NCBI GenBank assembly: GCA_012840135.1
Contig: DUMA01000010.1
Location: 36,770 to 100,769, forward strand
Origin: Thermoanaerobacterales bacterium
GTDB taxonomy: Bacteria > Bacillota > Thermosediminibacteria > Thermosediminibacterales > Tepidanaerobacteraceae
Direction of reading: 5' to 3'
DNA: 64,000 nucleotides
Shown piece after piece: positions 1 to 9,472 of this stretch. The first letter of the stretch is position 1, and every line of letters starts with the position of its first letter. The notes beneath the pieces are model-generated. The model had not been told where the DNA came from. It worked only from the letters and a program-made list of their open reading frames with translations, and made no database searches. A program made the translations under genes and the position numbers.

Positions 1-117
1 AGCCTGCCGGCTATGTTCTGCGAAAGGCGAGTTCAAGGCGTTCCCTTCCGGATTTCCACCAAAACTCCGGTCTCTTAAAAAGGGTCGATGCCCCTACTAC
101 TCCTTTTGACACCTTTT
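1..117 (-). promoter_or_regulatory. T-box leader (stem I region, partial; continues left of window), probable Leu (CUC) specifier
   Basis: Minus strand reads AAAAGGAGTAGTAGGGG...AAGAGACCGG...TTGGTGGAAATCCGG...CCTTGAACTCGCC, matching T-box stem I landmarks (AGUAG, AGAGA, GGUGGAAA, GAA-specifier). GAA-CUC is at about 29-34. Confidence 0.75.
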
Positions 118-123
118 TAAGTT

Positions 124-152
124 ATTATAAGCAATATAACAGCTTCTGTCAA
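124..152 (-). promoter_or_regulatory. Sigma-A type promoter for the T-box leader (TTGACA-17-TATAAT)
   Basis: Minus strand TTGACA GAAGCTGTTATATTGCT TATAAT, both hexamers perfect, 17 nt spacer. Confidence 0.85.
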
Positions 153-268
153 TATCTTCATTCATTCCGAAGCGTAGGGAAATGGTTGGGGTTGTAATTG
201 AAAATGATTTTAGGCAAATAATTATAATAGGATATTTAAAACAAGCCCTTTGAAGTATATAATTTTTC

Positions 269-892
269 TTGGTGATGTTTATGAACCACTTGTGGCAATA
301 TTTTTATGATATCATAACGAAATATGGATATGCTGGCCTTTATGTCAGTCTACTGGCAGAAGGCACCGGATTTCCATTGCCGGTGGAATTCTTGTTTCTG
401 GTCGCCGTATATTTTATTAAAATGAATAAGTTGTCGCTGTCAAAAGCGATAGCAATATCGGTAATCGGAAATATTTCGGGCAACGTTTTGGCTTATTTTA
501 TTGGTTATATATGCGGCTCATCAGCAATCAGTTATTTGAACAAGTACCTGCATATTAGAAATGATGATATTGTGAGGATTAAAAAATGGTTTGTAAAATA
601 CGGTGCTTTAACAAATATGATAAGTCGATGGATCGGTATCACCCGAACTCCGGCGATCTGGGCTGCAGGTATTTTCAAGATAAATTTTTTATCATATTTC
701 ATATTTTCTCTTATTGGCGATTTTTTCTGGGTGTTGTTTTGGATTATGCTTTATCTTAATATATATTATGAACTTCATGGATTCTTGTATTTGCCATGGG
801 AATATAAATTCGGCTTTATAGTGCTACTAATTACATTTTTTGCTGCTGCATGGAAGATTTTCTTCAAATTTTTCAGAAAGGGCGAGGCATGA
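269..892 (+). CDS. DedA/SNARE-associated family membrane protein
   Basis: 207 aa; LLAEGTGFPLPVEFLF...GNISGNVLAYFIGY...SRWIGITRTPAIWAAG pattern typical of DedA proteins. Confidence 0.85.
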   Translation: MVMFMNHLWQYFYDIITKYGYAGLYVSLLAEGTGFPLPVEFLFLVAVYFIKMNKLSLSKAIAISVIGNISGNVLAYFIGYICGSSAISYLNKYLHIRNDDIVRIKKWFVKYGALTNMISRWIGITRTPAIWAAGIFKINFLSYFIFSLIGDFFWVLFWIMLYLNIYYELHGFLYLPWEYKFGFIVLLITFFAAAWKIFFKFFRKGEA

Positions 893-1912
893 TTGACAGA
901 GCAAGATTTTTTTATTAAAGGCACATGGGAGGAACTGGAAAAGCATGACCATATTACACCTTTTTCCACTTATGCATGGGCTTCTAACTGGATTAAAATC
1001 TGGGGTAAAAAAGTTTATACACCTATAGTAAAAAATTCCGAATTGGTTATAGGTCTTGCACCGTTCATACAAACCATGGGGAAACTTAGATTTATCGGTT
1101 ATAACAATTGTGATTACCTGGGTTTTTTATATAAACCTGGCCTGGAAAACGAATTTTTTGAAGGACTGGCTGATCAACTTTTAGAAAAAAATATCCTGTT
1201 GTTGGATCTGGAGCACCTGCCTGAAAAATACTGCAGCATTAAAATAAAAGGGTATGAAAAAACCTGTATGAAGCAGGATGTTTGTCCACATATCATACTG
1301 CCGGACAATTGGGATGCTTATATGTCGAGCTTGAACAAGCGATTCAGAAAGAATATCGAATATTCGCAGCGACGCTTGAATAGAGAATATAGCGTCAAAT
1401 ATGAATTGGTGAGTAAAGAGCAGGATGTAAAACCAACCCTTTTAAAAATGATAAAAATGCATCAGGAAAGATGGCGGAGTAAGAAACTGCCCGGAGCCTT
1501 TTACAGCAAGAAAATTGTCAGATTTCACCTGAATCTTGCAGAAGACCTGTTTTTAAAAAAATATCTGGATCTGCACAGGTTGATAATTAACGATGAAATT
1601 GCAGCAGTATTATATGGTTTTCATAAAGGGAAAAGCACTTACTACTATTTGAGCGGATTTGATGACAAATTCAAAAATTTGAGCATAGGCGTTATACTGA
1701 CTTTGCTGGCTATAAAAACATCTATAGATAGAAAAGATACTGTATTTGATTTTTTAAGAGGCAATGAATCATACAAGTATAATTTTTGTAATGCAAAAAA
1801 ATATAATTACAGATTGGTATTCCACAGGGGTTATTTTGCAGGCTTAAGATCAAAGATAATAAAAAAAGAAAATAGTCTGATCGGTGCAGTGAAAGCTCAT
1901 TTTGAAAATTAG
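893..1912 (+). CDS. GNAT/FemAB-like acyltransferase (CelD/BcsL-type)
   Basis: 339 aa, TTG start abutting the preceding stop; FRKNIEYSQRRL...MHQERWRSK...LYGFHKGKSTYYYLSGFDDKFKNLSIGVILTLLAIK is typical of this fold. Confidence 0.75.
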   Translation: MTEQDFFIKGTWEELEKHDHITPFSTYAWASNWIKIWGKKVYTPIVKNSELVIGLAPFIQTMGKLRFIGYNNCDYLGFLYKPGLENEFFEGLADQLLEKNILLLDLEHLPEKYCSIKIKGYEKTCMKQDVCPHIILPDNWDAYMSSLNKRFRKNIEYSQRRLNREYSVKYELVSKEQDVKPTLLKMIKMHQERWRSKKLPGAFYSKKIVRFHLNLAEDLFLKKYLDLHRLIINDEIAAVLYGFHKGKSTYYYLSGFDDKFKNLSIGVILTLLAIKTSIDRKDTVFDFLRGNESYKYNFCNAKKYNYRLVFHRGYFAGLRSKIIKKENSLIGAVKAHFEN

Positions 1913-1951
1913 AAAAGAGTTTGGATACTATAATATCACCGCTTCTCCTGT

Positions 1952-3385
1952 TCACCGTTCTACCATTGTCCAGGCGGTTTTGTCTATATATTTTCCAGCT
2001 ATAGAAGTGACTGCATTAAAGAATACCCTTTCAGGCTCTCCAAGATAAGACTTTGGGATGGCAAACCACAACCGCCTGTCATATACACTGACTGGAAGCT
2101 GTTTTTTGACCAGCATATCTCCCTCATCATTTGCAACGGTAATGTTAGCTTTAAAGTTCCTTACGTACACTTTCAGGCGCTTAATATTTTTATCTTTATA
2201 TATAAAGATTGCATCAATCGTATAGTCTGTGGTTTTTTCCACTTTTCCTCTGGTCTCTATAGCAAAATAATAATTAGCCAGGTTTTCCACAAAACCTGCA
2301 GCTTTCAGGTCATCGTTTCCTTCTATCCGAAGCAGCGGGTTATCCGAAATGCTGGCAGTTATCACTTGGTATGGCAGTTCATCACCTTTTTTAAAATCAG
2401 GAACCCCATCTATTTTCTTATAAACTTTATTATTATATGTGCCAAAAAGTTCATTTTTCCTCACAAAAGCGTCGAGAAAAGCACCCATTACTTTAAATTG
2501 AGTTTTGTATTCCTTCATAGCTGTTCCTTTAGCTTTTTCCGCTTCCGGACTCAGTTTGTAGATATGCCACTTTGTTCCAATTTCCTCCATCGAAAGGGGA
2601 GGATATAAGCCCGCTGCTGGCAGGAGTGCCCAGGGTTCCGGCCATTGATAGTGATGGACTAGATATGTGTACATATTTGCCCTGTAGTCATACAATTCCA
2701 CAGTAAATTTAACAAAGTTACTCACGGCCCAGTGGTCACGATGCACATCATCAGGGTCGGGATAGAAGATATCGGTAGGCTTAAAATCATCTATGATATT
2801 TTTCAAGTCTTTCACCAAGTTTTTTCCGCAGTAAACGGCATTTTTATCAAAACTATTGCTGTAAGGTGTGCTGGTGTGCCCATTTAATCCCATATAGGCA
2901 TTTTTATAGTCCCAGTTCATGTCCCATAGTGAATTTATACTTCCGTCGGCGTATCCCAGAAAAACAATGTCACTTTCAGAAAGCCCCAGGGTTTTCATGG
3001 CACTAATGGTTTCCTGCTGTCTCATGAGGCCTAGTTTTACAAAATCTTCAGGGCTTATTCTCTTAGATCTGATGCTCTCCTTTACAGCTCTTTTAAATCC
3101 ATCGCCGTTGGTCACTATGACTATTTTTATTTTTTTCCCGCGCTTATGCTCATTAAATATTAAGCCTCCCATGCCTATATTCTCATCGTCGGGATGTGGC
3201 ACTATAATTAATATTCTATCACCTAGATTCAAGGGCTCAACGTACAGCTTGTCTCTGCTACTGCCTATGGCATACTCCGCATTGGTATAAAAGTATGCTA
3301 AAAATCCCATGCTGTAAATAAATATCAACGCTAATAATACAAATAATACCATTACTCTTTTTTTCATCTTTAGTCTCAAGGCCAC
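1952..3385 (-). CDS. PIG-L family deacetylase with N-terminal TM segment
   Basis: ILIIVPHPDDENIGMGGLI (PHPDDE metal motif), DDVHRDHWAV. Confidence 0.9.
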   Translation of the reverse strand: MALRLKMKKRVMVLFVLLALIFIYSMGFLAYFYTNAEYAIGSSRDKLYVEPLNLGDRILIIVPHPDDENIGMGGLIFNEHKRGKKIKIVIVTNGDGFKRAVKESIRSKRISPEDFVKLGLMRQQETISAMKTLGLSESDIVFLGYADGSINSLWDMNWDYKNAYMGLNGHTSTPYSNSFDKNAVYCGKNLVKDLKNIIDDFKPTDIFYPDPDDVHRDHWAVSNFVKFTVELYDYRANMYTYLVHHYQWPEPWALLPAAGLYPPLSMEEIGTKWHIYKLSPEAEKAKGTAMKEYKTQFKVMGAFLDAFVRKNELFGTYNNKVYKKIDGVPDFKKGDELPYQVITASISDNPLLRIEGNDDLKAAGFVENLANYYFAIETRGKVEKTTDYTIDAIFIYKDKNIKRLKVYVRNFKANITVANDEGDMLVKKQLPVSVYDRRLWFAIPKSYLGEPERVFFNAVTSIAGKYIDKTAWTMVER

Positions 3386-3456
3386 AACTTTTTTCCTCCA
3401 ATCTTGATATATAAATAGAAGTTGGAAGAATCATTTCAATGACATTTATTATTTTA

Positions 3457-3612
3457 TTATACAACTGTCTTTTGCTCAATCCAATTATCTATATTTGCGG
3501 CCTCTTTCAGGTTATTATTGGATTTATTCAGCAGGTTTGCGACAACTGCCAGGCTTTCAAAGGTAATTGCAATTAATGTAAAATCACTGTAGGATTTTAC
3601 CTGAATTTTCAT
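3457..3612 (-). CDS. Small hypothetical ORF (51 aa)
   Basis: ATG...TAA open frame between the PIG-L and GntR genes: MKIQVKSYSDFTLIAITFESLAVVANLLNKSNNNLKEAANIDNWIEQKTVV. Coding status uncertain. Confidence 0.25.
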   Translation of the reverse strand: MKIQVKSYSDFTLIAITFESLAVVANLLNKSNNNLKEAANIDNWIEQKTVV

Positions 3613-3651
3613 CGATGCTTAACATATCCCCATTTACCTTTTTGTATACAA

Positions 3652-4392
3652 TTATTTTCGCCTTCTAATTATCCAAAATTTAATTTTATCTGGTGAAAAG
3701 TAATTTGAAGAATAAAATATAGGGTTGTTTTTATCATCATAATGAAGCTGTTCCAAAAGTAAAACTACATCGCTCTTGGATTTCAAGTTTAGTTTTTTGT
3801 ATACTTCAGCGATATCCGCTTTAACCGGTACTATGTCAGAAATTGCATAGGAAATATATATGCCCAGATCTTTTTGTAAATAATCAAATAGAGATTCCAT
3901 CTTAAATTCAAGTTTGTTATTTACAAATTTTACGGGGATTCTATCTATACAATATACTACCGGAATATCATCAGCGGTCCTCACTCGTTCCACCCTGTAT
4001 ATTTCCTGGTCAGCAGATATTTTCATTATGGAAGCTTCTTTTTCACCCGGAAACGTCTTTACAATACTTATATCTTTAGTGCCGGCTTTCATTCCCTGCT
4101 TTTCAATCAGCTTGGTGATACTGATGAGTTCCTCCATTCCGCTCTCTATTAAGGGTTTCCGGGATACGAAAGTACCCACCCCATGGTATCTTTTTATGAA
4201 ACCCTCTTCTTCCAGAATTCTTAAGGCCTCCCGCAGAGTAGAACGGCTCACCCCAAATTCTCTTGCAAGTGCCGTCTCCGATGGAAACTTTTGTTCTTCT
4301 CTGAGTTCGCCACTTAATATCATGTCTTTTATTTTTTTCAATACAATTTCGTATCTCTGGGAATTATCCCACAATTTCTCGGAAAAAACCAT
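3652..4392 (-). CDS. GntR family transcriptional regulator with UTRA-type ligand domain
   Basis: N-terminal wHTH (ALAREFGVSRSTLREALRILEEEGFIKRYHGVGTFV) and C-terminal UTRA-like region. Confidence 0.9.
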   Translation of the reverse strand: MVFSEKLWDNSQRYEIVLKKIKDMILSGELREEQKFPSETALAREFGVSRSTLREALRILEEEGFIKRYHGVGTFVSRKPLIESGMEELISITKLIEKQGMKAGTKDISIVKTFPGEKEASIMKISADQEIYRVERVRTADDIPVVYCIDRIPVKFVNNKLEFKMESLFDYLQKDLGIYISYAISDIVPVKADIAEVYKKLNLKSKSDVVLLLEQLHYDDKNNPIFYSSNYFSPDKIKFWIIRRRK

Positions 4393-4424
4393 CTTTTTTA
4401 CTCCTTAGCTTTAAATACAACATT

Positions 4425-5339
4425 TTATCCTGCATTTCTCTCATAGGGAACACCATCGGCCGCCGGTGGCGTGGATTTCCTTACGAACCCCGCCAGCACA
4501 ATGAGTGTCAGCATATAGGGTATCATTTTTATAAACTGATAGGGTATGAAGCTATTTTCCACAACCCTGAAACTCAGAGACTCTGCAAATCCAAACAAAA
4601 GTGAAGCCATCAGCGCTCCTGAAGGAGTCCAGTTGCCAAAAATCATAGCCGCAAGGGCAATATATCCTTTCCCCTGAGTCATGCCTTCCACGTACATGCC
4701 CGTATGCTCCATGGCAAGATAAGCACCGGCAAGGCCGGCCAGCATGCCGCTTATCAACACACCTGCATATTTCATTCTGAATACATTCACACCAAGAGTA
4801 TCCGCAGCCAGAGGGTTTTCTCCCACCGCTCTTAGCCTTAAGCCAAACACCGTCCGGTTGATAATAAACTCTGAAATTGGTACAAGAAGTATGGTAATAA
4901 TGATAATGGGCGATATCCCTGTAAGTAGAGGTTTCAAGTAGGGTACGCTGTCGGCACCGGGAATATTTATCTTTACAAGACCTGCTACATGTGGAGTTGT
5001 AGTGGCCATTTTGAATATGGCCTGGCTCATAAAACGGCTGCTCCCGTACGCCAGTATGTTTAAAGCTACACCACTCACTATCTGATCCACTTTGAACGTT
5101 ACCGAAGCTATTGCATGAATAATTGCAAGAACTATTCCAGCCAACATAGCCACCAGAAACCCCACATATGGACCATAAAAATAGGAACCTAACGCTCCCC
5201 AGAACGATCCTACTATCATCATTCCTTCAAGCCCTATATTCACCACGCCGCTTCTCTCGGAATATACGGCCCCCAGTGCCGTGAGGAGTATGGGTATAGC
5301 CATTCTAAAGCTGGACGCCAGCAGTTCTGCCAGATGCAT
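4425..5339 (-). CDS. ABC transporter permease, nucleoside-type (BMP family system)
   Basis: GAVYSERSGVVNIGLEGMMIVGSFWGALG motif of NupQ-like permeases. Confidence 0.9.
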   Translation of the reverse strand: MHLAELLASSFRMAIPILLTALGAVYSERSGVVNIGLEGMMIVGSFWGALGSYFYGPYVGFLVAMLAGIVLAIIHAIASVTFKVDQIVSGVALNILAYGSSRFMSQAIFKMATTTPHVAGLVKINIPGADSVPYLKPLLTGISPIIIITILLVPISEFIINRTVFGLRLRAVGENPLAADTLGVNVFRMKYAGVLISGMLAGLAGAYLAMEHTGMYVEGMTQGKGYIALAAMIFGNWTPSGALMASLLFGFAESLSFRVVENSFIPYQFIKMIPYMLTLIVLAGFVRKSTPPAADGVPYERNAG

Positions 5340-6453
5340 TCTTACTTACCTCCCTTTTCTCCATGCGCTTTATGTAATCGTTCATCACTTTAGTGATGAT
5401 CACTATGGAGATTATCATAAGGGCTTGTAGTATTATCACGGTATCCATTGGAACATTGAGAAAGGTTTGTACTCCTTCAGCTCCTCGGTTTAAAAATCCA
5501 AAGAGGATCGCGGAAAGGATTATTCCAATGGGACTATTCTGACCCATAAGGGCTACTGCTATGCCGTTGAATCCATAATTTCTGGGAAAATCCAGGTCCA
5601 TATACCCGAAGTATCCGAGAAGGTCCGACAGGCCTACAAGCCCGGCGATGGCACCGCTCAATATAAAACCCATAAAATAAACCTTTTCAGGTTTTATGCC
5701 TGATGTCCTGGCCGCATCAGGGTTGTGGCCTACCGCCCTGAGTTCAAATCCAAAGGGCGTACGCATGAGCATATAATATATACCTATGGCCAGTAATATC
5801 CCTAAGGGGAAAAACCAGTTCAAATATACATGCTTAGGAATATTAAAGCCGAACATATTTAAAAATTCCCGCATCCTGGGCATCAAAGCCGTGGGCATGA
5901 GTTTAGGCATCCTTACAAGAGGGCTGCCGAGGCCGTTCAACATTTTCTGGCTTTTATCCATCAACAAATCGGCAATAAAATAATGGATAACAGAAAAAGA
6001 TATATAATTTAGCATAATAGTGCTGATCACTTCATGTACGCCCTTTTTTACCTTCAAATATATGGGTAGAAAGGACCATAAAGCACCGGCCACTATCGCC
6101 GAAAGTATCGTCAAGGGAAGATGTATAAAAGCCGGGAGCCCTTTAATAGAAAATCCTACTAAAGCCGCAAGAAAAGCACCCATCAGGTATTGTCCTTCTA
6201 CACCGATATTGAAAAGGTTCATCCGAAATCCCACCGATACAGCCAGACCTGAAAATATAAGGGGAGTTGCATTATAGAGTATGATAGCTATACTGTCTAT
6301 TCTTCTGAAGCTGAAGCTAAACATTGTGACAAATACTTTCAATGGGTTTTGATGTATAAAAACTATCACCAGCGAACTTATGAGTGCTGCTAAAAATATG
6401 GCAAAAATCGGCGATAAAAGCCTGAGCAGTATTATCTTAAACCTATTATTCAT
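5305..6453 (-). CDS. ABC transporter permease, nucleoside-type (BMP family system)
   Basis: FNIGVEGQYLMGAF...HEVISTIMLNYI motifs of NupP-like permeases; overlaps the next gene. Confidence 0.9.
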   Translation of the reverse strand: MNNRFKIILLRLLSPIFAIFLAALISSLVIVFIHQNPLKVFVTMFSFSFRRIDSIAIILYNATPLIFSGLAVSVGFRMNLFNIGVEGQYLMGAFLAALVGFSIKGLPAFIHLPLTILSAIVAGALWSFLPIYLKVKKGVHEVISTIMLNYISFSVIHYFIADLLMDKSQKMLNGLGSPLVRMPKLMPTALMPRMREFLNMFGFNIPKHVYLNWFFPLGILLAIGIYYMLMRTPFGFELRAVGHNPDAARTSGIKPEKVYFMGFILSGAIAGLVGLSDLLGYFGYMDLDFPRNYGFNGIAVALMGQNSPIGIILSAILFGFLNRGAEGVQTFLNVPMDTVIILQALMIISIVIITKVMNDYIKRMEKREVSKNASGRTAGVQL

Positions 6454-7976
6454 TCTCCACTCACCTTCTTTTCTGGACCGCCGAGCATATATATGCCCAC
6501 GTCTTCAAGAGTTATTTCTCCAGGTTTAAACTCGGCAATTATACTGCCGTTGTACATGACACCTACTCGATCCGACAAGGCTAGAACTTCTTCAAGGTCT
6601 GCCGATATTAGTAAAATAGCCTTGCCTTCATCCCTCTTTTTTAACAATTGCTCATGTACGAACTCGGTAGCACCGATATCTAATCCTCTGGTGGGTTGGG
6701 AAGCAATTATGACATCCGGATTTTCCGAAAGTTCTCTTGCCAGTATAACTTTTTGCTGGTTTCCTCCAGAAAGGTCTTCTACCGCTTGATTTATGGAACT
6801 TACGCTTATAGAGTATTCTCTAATCTTACTCCGGGTAAAATCCTGGGCTGATTTCAGTTTTAAAAGTGGTTTTTTATAAAATTTATCATCGCGTTGAAAT
6901 CCCATTATCTCATTTTCCCACACCTTCATGGGAAGCACCAGGCCATTTTTGTGCCTGTCTTCCGGTATATAAGCAACCTTCATCTTGCGGATCTGATTGA
7001 CAGATAATCCTTTTATGTCAATATTTCGTATCTTTATACTTCCGCTGTCTATATTTACAAGACCTATAATCGCCTCAGCCAGTTCTTTTTGCCCGTTGCC
7101 CTCGATACCGGCTATACCGAATATTTCTCCGCCTTTCACTTCAAAGGAAATACCATTAAGGACAGATTTACCACCCGGATCCTTTACCCTAAGGTTCTTT
7201 ACAGAAAGCAATACTTCCCCCGGATCTGTCTCCCGCTTTTTAAGATCTATCAAAACCGGTTTGCCCACCATCATTCTTGCAAGTTGTTCTTTGGTGATTT
7301 CTCCTGGAACAGCTGAACCCACCACGCGTCCTCTTCGCAGAACCGTGATTCTATCAGCTATGTCAAGAACTTCGTCAAGCTTGTGGCTTATAAATACTAT
7401 AGTTTTCCCTTCCTGTTTTAATCTGCGCAGGTTTAAAAAGAGCTCCTTCACCTCCTGAGGAGCTAAAACCGCTGTTGGTTCATCCAGAACAAGTATATCG
7501 GCCCCCCTGAAGAGGACCTTTAATATTTCTACTCTTTGAGCCTGGCCGATCGAAATATTTTCAACTCTTGAGTCCAAATTAATAGAAAAGTTATACATGC
7601 TGCAAAGGTCTTCCACTATTTTTTTTGCCTTTTTATTATCTATAGAAATGCCAGCCCTTATCTCAGAACCCAGAATTATGTTTTCCAACACGGTAAAACG
7701 GGGTATCAGCATAAAATGCTGATGCACCATGCCAATTTTCATCTCTATAGCTTTAACCGGAGAACTTATGACTGCCTTTTTCCCAAAAATGTAAATTTCC
7801 CCTTCGTCAGGTTGGTAAAGGCCTGACAGTATTTTCATGAGGGTACTTTTTCCGGCTCCGTTTTCTCCTACAATAGCATGGATTTCTCCCCTTTTTATCT
7901 CCAGATTTATACGGTCGTTAGCAGTGACTCCTGGAAAACGCTTTGTTATATTTTTAACTTCCACGGCATTTATCAA
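6450..7976 (-). CDS. ABC transporter ATP-binding protein, two NBDs (NupO/RbsA-like)
   Basis: Walker A GENGAGKST, signature motifs ISIGQAQRVEILK and LSGGNQQKVILAREL. ORF track gives 8054 as start; a TTG at 7976 preceded by GGGGGAAAG is the more likely start. Confidence 0.9.
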   Translation of the reverse strand: MINAVEVKNITKRFPGVTANDRINLEIKRGEIHAIVGENGAGKSTLMKILSGLYQPDEGEIYIFGKKAVISSPVKAIEMKIGMVHQHFMLIPRFTVLENIILGSEIRAGISIDNKKAKKIVEDLCSMYNFSINLDSRVENISIGQAQRVEILKVLFRGADILVLDEPTAVLAPQEVKELFLNLRRLKQEGKTIVFISHKLDEVLDIADRITVLRRGRVVGSAVPGEITKEQLARMMVGKPVLIDLKKRETDPGEVLLSVKNLRVKDPGGKSVLNGISFEVKGGEIFGIAGIEGNGQKELAEAIIGLVNIDSGSIKIRNIDIKGLSVNQIRKMKVAYIPEDRHKNGLVLPMKVWENEIMGFQRDDKFYKKPLLKLKSAQDFTRSKIREYSISVSSINQAVEDLSGGNQQKVILARELSENPDVIIASQPTRGLDIGATEFVHEQLLKKRDEGKAILLISADLEEVLALSDRVGVMYNGSIIAEFKPGEITLEDVGIYMLGGPEKKVSGE

Positions 7977-8065
7977 GTCTTCTTTCCCCCTTTCATAAAT
8001 CAATATGTTTTTCATGAAAATTGTCATTAAAAGATAAGGGGTGACCTGTGTCACCCCGCTTTCAT

Positions 8066-9202
8066 CTACTTGCTTAGGGTCTTCAGAAATTCTTCATATT
8101 CCTTCTTGTCCATAGGAATTTTAATCTCGCCCTTTATCACTTTCTGTTTGAGTTCTTCAAGTTTTGGTTGGATATCAGAAATCATATCTTTATTATAATC
8201 GTTAACGGCATAACCGACACCATCTTCTGCAAGGCCGAAAATCTGATAACCACCTTTGAAGTTGCCGTCAAGATAAGCTTTAATGGTATTATATACCGAA
8301 ACATCCACTCTCTTCAGCATGCTGGTCAGAATATACTTCCTCTGATCTTCTTTTGCTGTAAGAGACTGATCTGAATCAACACCTATTGCCAATTTCTTCT
8401 CTCCTGCAGCAGCTTCTATAACACCAATACCAGATGCACCGGATGCATGATACACCACATCGGCTCCTGCTTTAAACTGTTTTAAAGCCAGTTCTTTGCC
8501 TTTTACAGGATCTTTGAATGCGTCTCCTGTGGTGCCGATGTAATCAACCATAGTACCTATATTTGGATTTATATATTTTGCTCCAGCAAGATAACCGACT
8601 TCAAATCTCTCGATGAGCGGTGACTTCATGCCACCGACAAAACCCACTTTACCAGTTTTAGATTTCAAGGCTGCCGCAGCTCCGACCAGGAAAGAACCCT
8701 CCTGTTCCTTGAAAAGAAGGCAGGAAACATTGGAGTCCTCCTTCAAGCCATCAATAGCACCGTCGATCAGCCCAAACTTCACATCAGGAAACTCCTGAGA
8801 AACTTTGGCTATATGGTCTGTAAACATGAATCCTACACCAAAAATAAGGTTGTAACCATCTTCAGCCAGCAGCCTCATGAGTTGCTCCCGGTTTTCTCCG
8901 CCAGCCGAAGGCTCTAGATACTTTACTTCAATCTTATCCCCAAATTCCTTCTGAGCTCTTTCCAATCCTGCGTAGGCGCTGTCATTGAATGAAAGGTCTC
9001 CACGACCACCCACATCGAATACAAGCCCTATCTTAATTTTTTCTGTTTCCGTTGCCTGTTGTGATTGTTGTTGTTCTTGCTGCTGCGCCGGCGCTTGTTC
9101 TTGTTTTTGCTCCGTAGCAGGCTTTTGTCCGCAACCTGCAACAAGTGAAACCAATAGAACCAAGGCTAATCCTACAATCAAAATTTTTTTTGTAAATTGC
9201 AT
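8066..9202 (-). CDS. BMP family substrate-binding lipoprotein
   Basis: Lipobox LVAGCG; KIGLVFDVGGRGDLSFNDSAYAGL, typical BMP/PnrA. ORF track start 9247 reaches into the promoter; ATG at 9202 gives MQFTKKILIVG signal peptide. Confidence 0.9.
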   Translation of the reverse strand: MQFTKKILIVGLALVLLVSLVAGCGQKPATEQKQEQAPAQQQEQQQSQQATETEKIKIGLVFDVGGRGDLSFNDSAYAGLERAQKEFGDKIEVKYLEPSAGGENREQLMRLLAEDGYNLIFGVGFMFTDHIAKVSQEFPDVKFGLIDGAIDGLKEDSNVSCLLFKEQEGSFLVGAAAALKSKTGKVGFVGGMKSPLIERFEVGYLAGAKYINPNIGTMVDYIGTTGDAFKDPVKGKELALKQFKAGADVVYHASGASGIGVIEAAAGEKKLAIGVDSDQSLTAKEDQRKYILTSMLKRVDVSVYNTIKAYLDGNFKGGYQIFGLAEDGVGYAVNDYNKDMISDIQPKLEELKQKVIKGEIKIPMDKKEYEEFLKTLSK

Positions 9203-9224
9203 GTTATCCCCCCATTTTAATAGT

Positions 9225-9240
9225 TGTCGGACATCCGACA
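9225..9240. promoter_or_regulatory. Perfect palindrome TGTCGGA-CA-TCCGACA, predicted GntR-family operator at the bmp operon start
   Basis: 7-bp perfect arms just downstream of the predicted -10; the operon ends with a GntR regulator. Confidence 0.6.
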
Positions 9241-9245
9241 TTTCC

Positions 9246-9275
9246 ATATTATCATTTTTTTGGTAATACTGTCAA
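9246..9275 (-). promoter_or_regulatory. Sigma-A promoter of the BMP/ABC operon (TTGACA-18-TAATAT)
   Basis: Minus strand TTGACAGTATTACCAAAAAAATGATAATAT. Confidence 0.7.
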
Positions 9276-9341
9276 GATTTTTTTAATTGAAATCTTCTGT
9301 AATGCACACTGATTGCAATGTACACTGAGATTAAAGAACAA

Positions 9342-9367
9342 TAAAAAACAGGCTTTTCGCCTGTTTG
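9342..9367 (-). terminator. Rho-independent terminator after rsfS operon
   Basis: Minus strand AACAGGCGAAAAGCCTGTTTTTTATT. Confidence 0.8.
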
Positions 9368-9472
9368 ATCGCGGAGACCGCATGTTAGCATAATATTATA
9401 TTATAAGACATGCATGCACATTCATAGCACTTATATGAATAAAAATTTACTCTCAGGATAGTATAAAGAAAT

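Noticed and set aside
893-1912. Possible sequencing frameshift between DedA and the acyltransferase because the start is TTG directly at the preceding stop
   Set aside because: Both proteins look complete and belong to different families; tight spacing with an alternative start is common.
5305-5339. Overlap of the two permease ORFs as evidence of a fusion or frameshift
   Set aside because: 35-nt overlap in different frames with complete domains in both; typical operon overlap.
6997-7458. Plus-strand 153 aa ORF opposite the ABC ATPase
   Set aside because: Antisense to conserved NBD motifs; no recognisable domain or credible start context.
9276-9472. Possible purine riboswitch upstream of the BMP operon
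   Set aside because: No conserved purine aptamer core found; the promoter lies close to the start codon and the hairpin there is the rsfS terminator.
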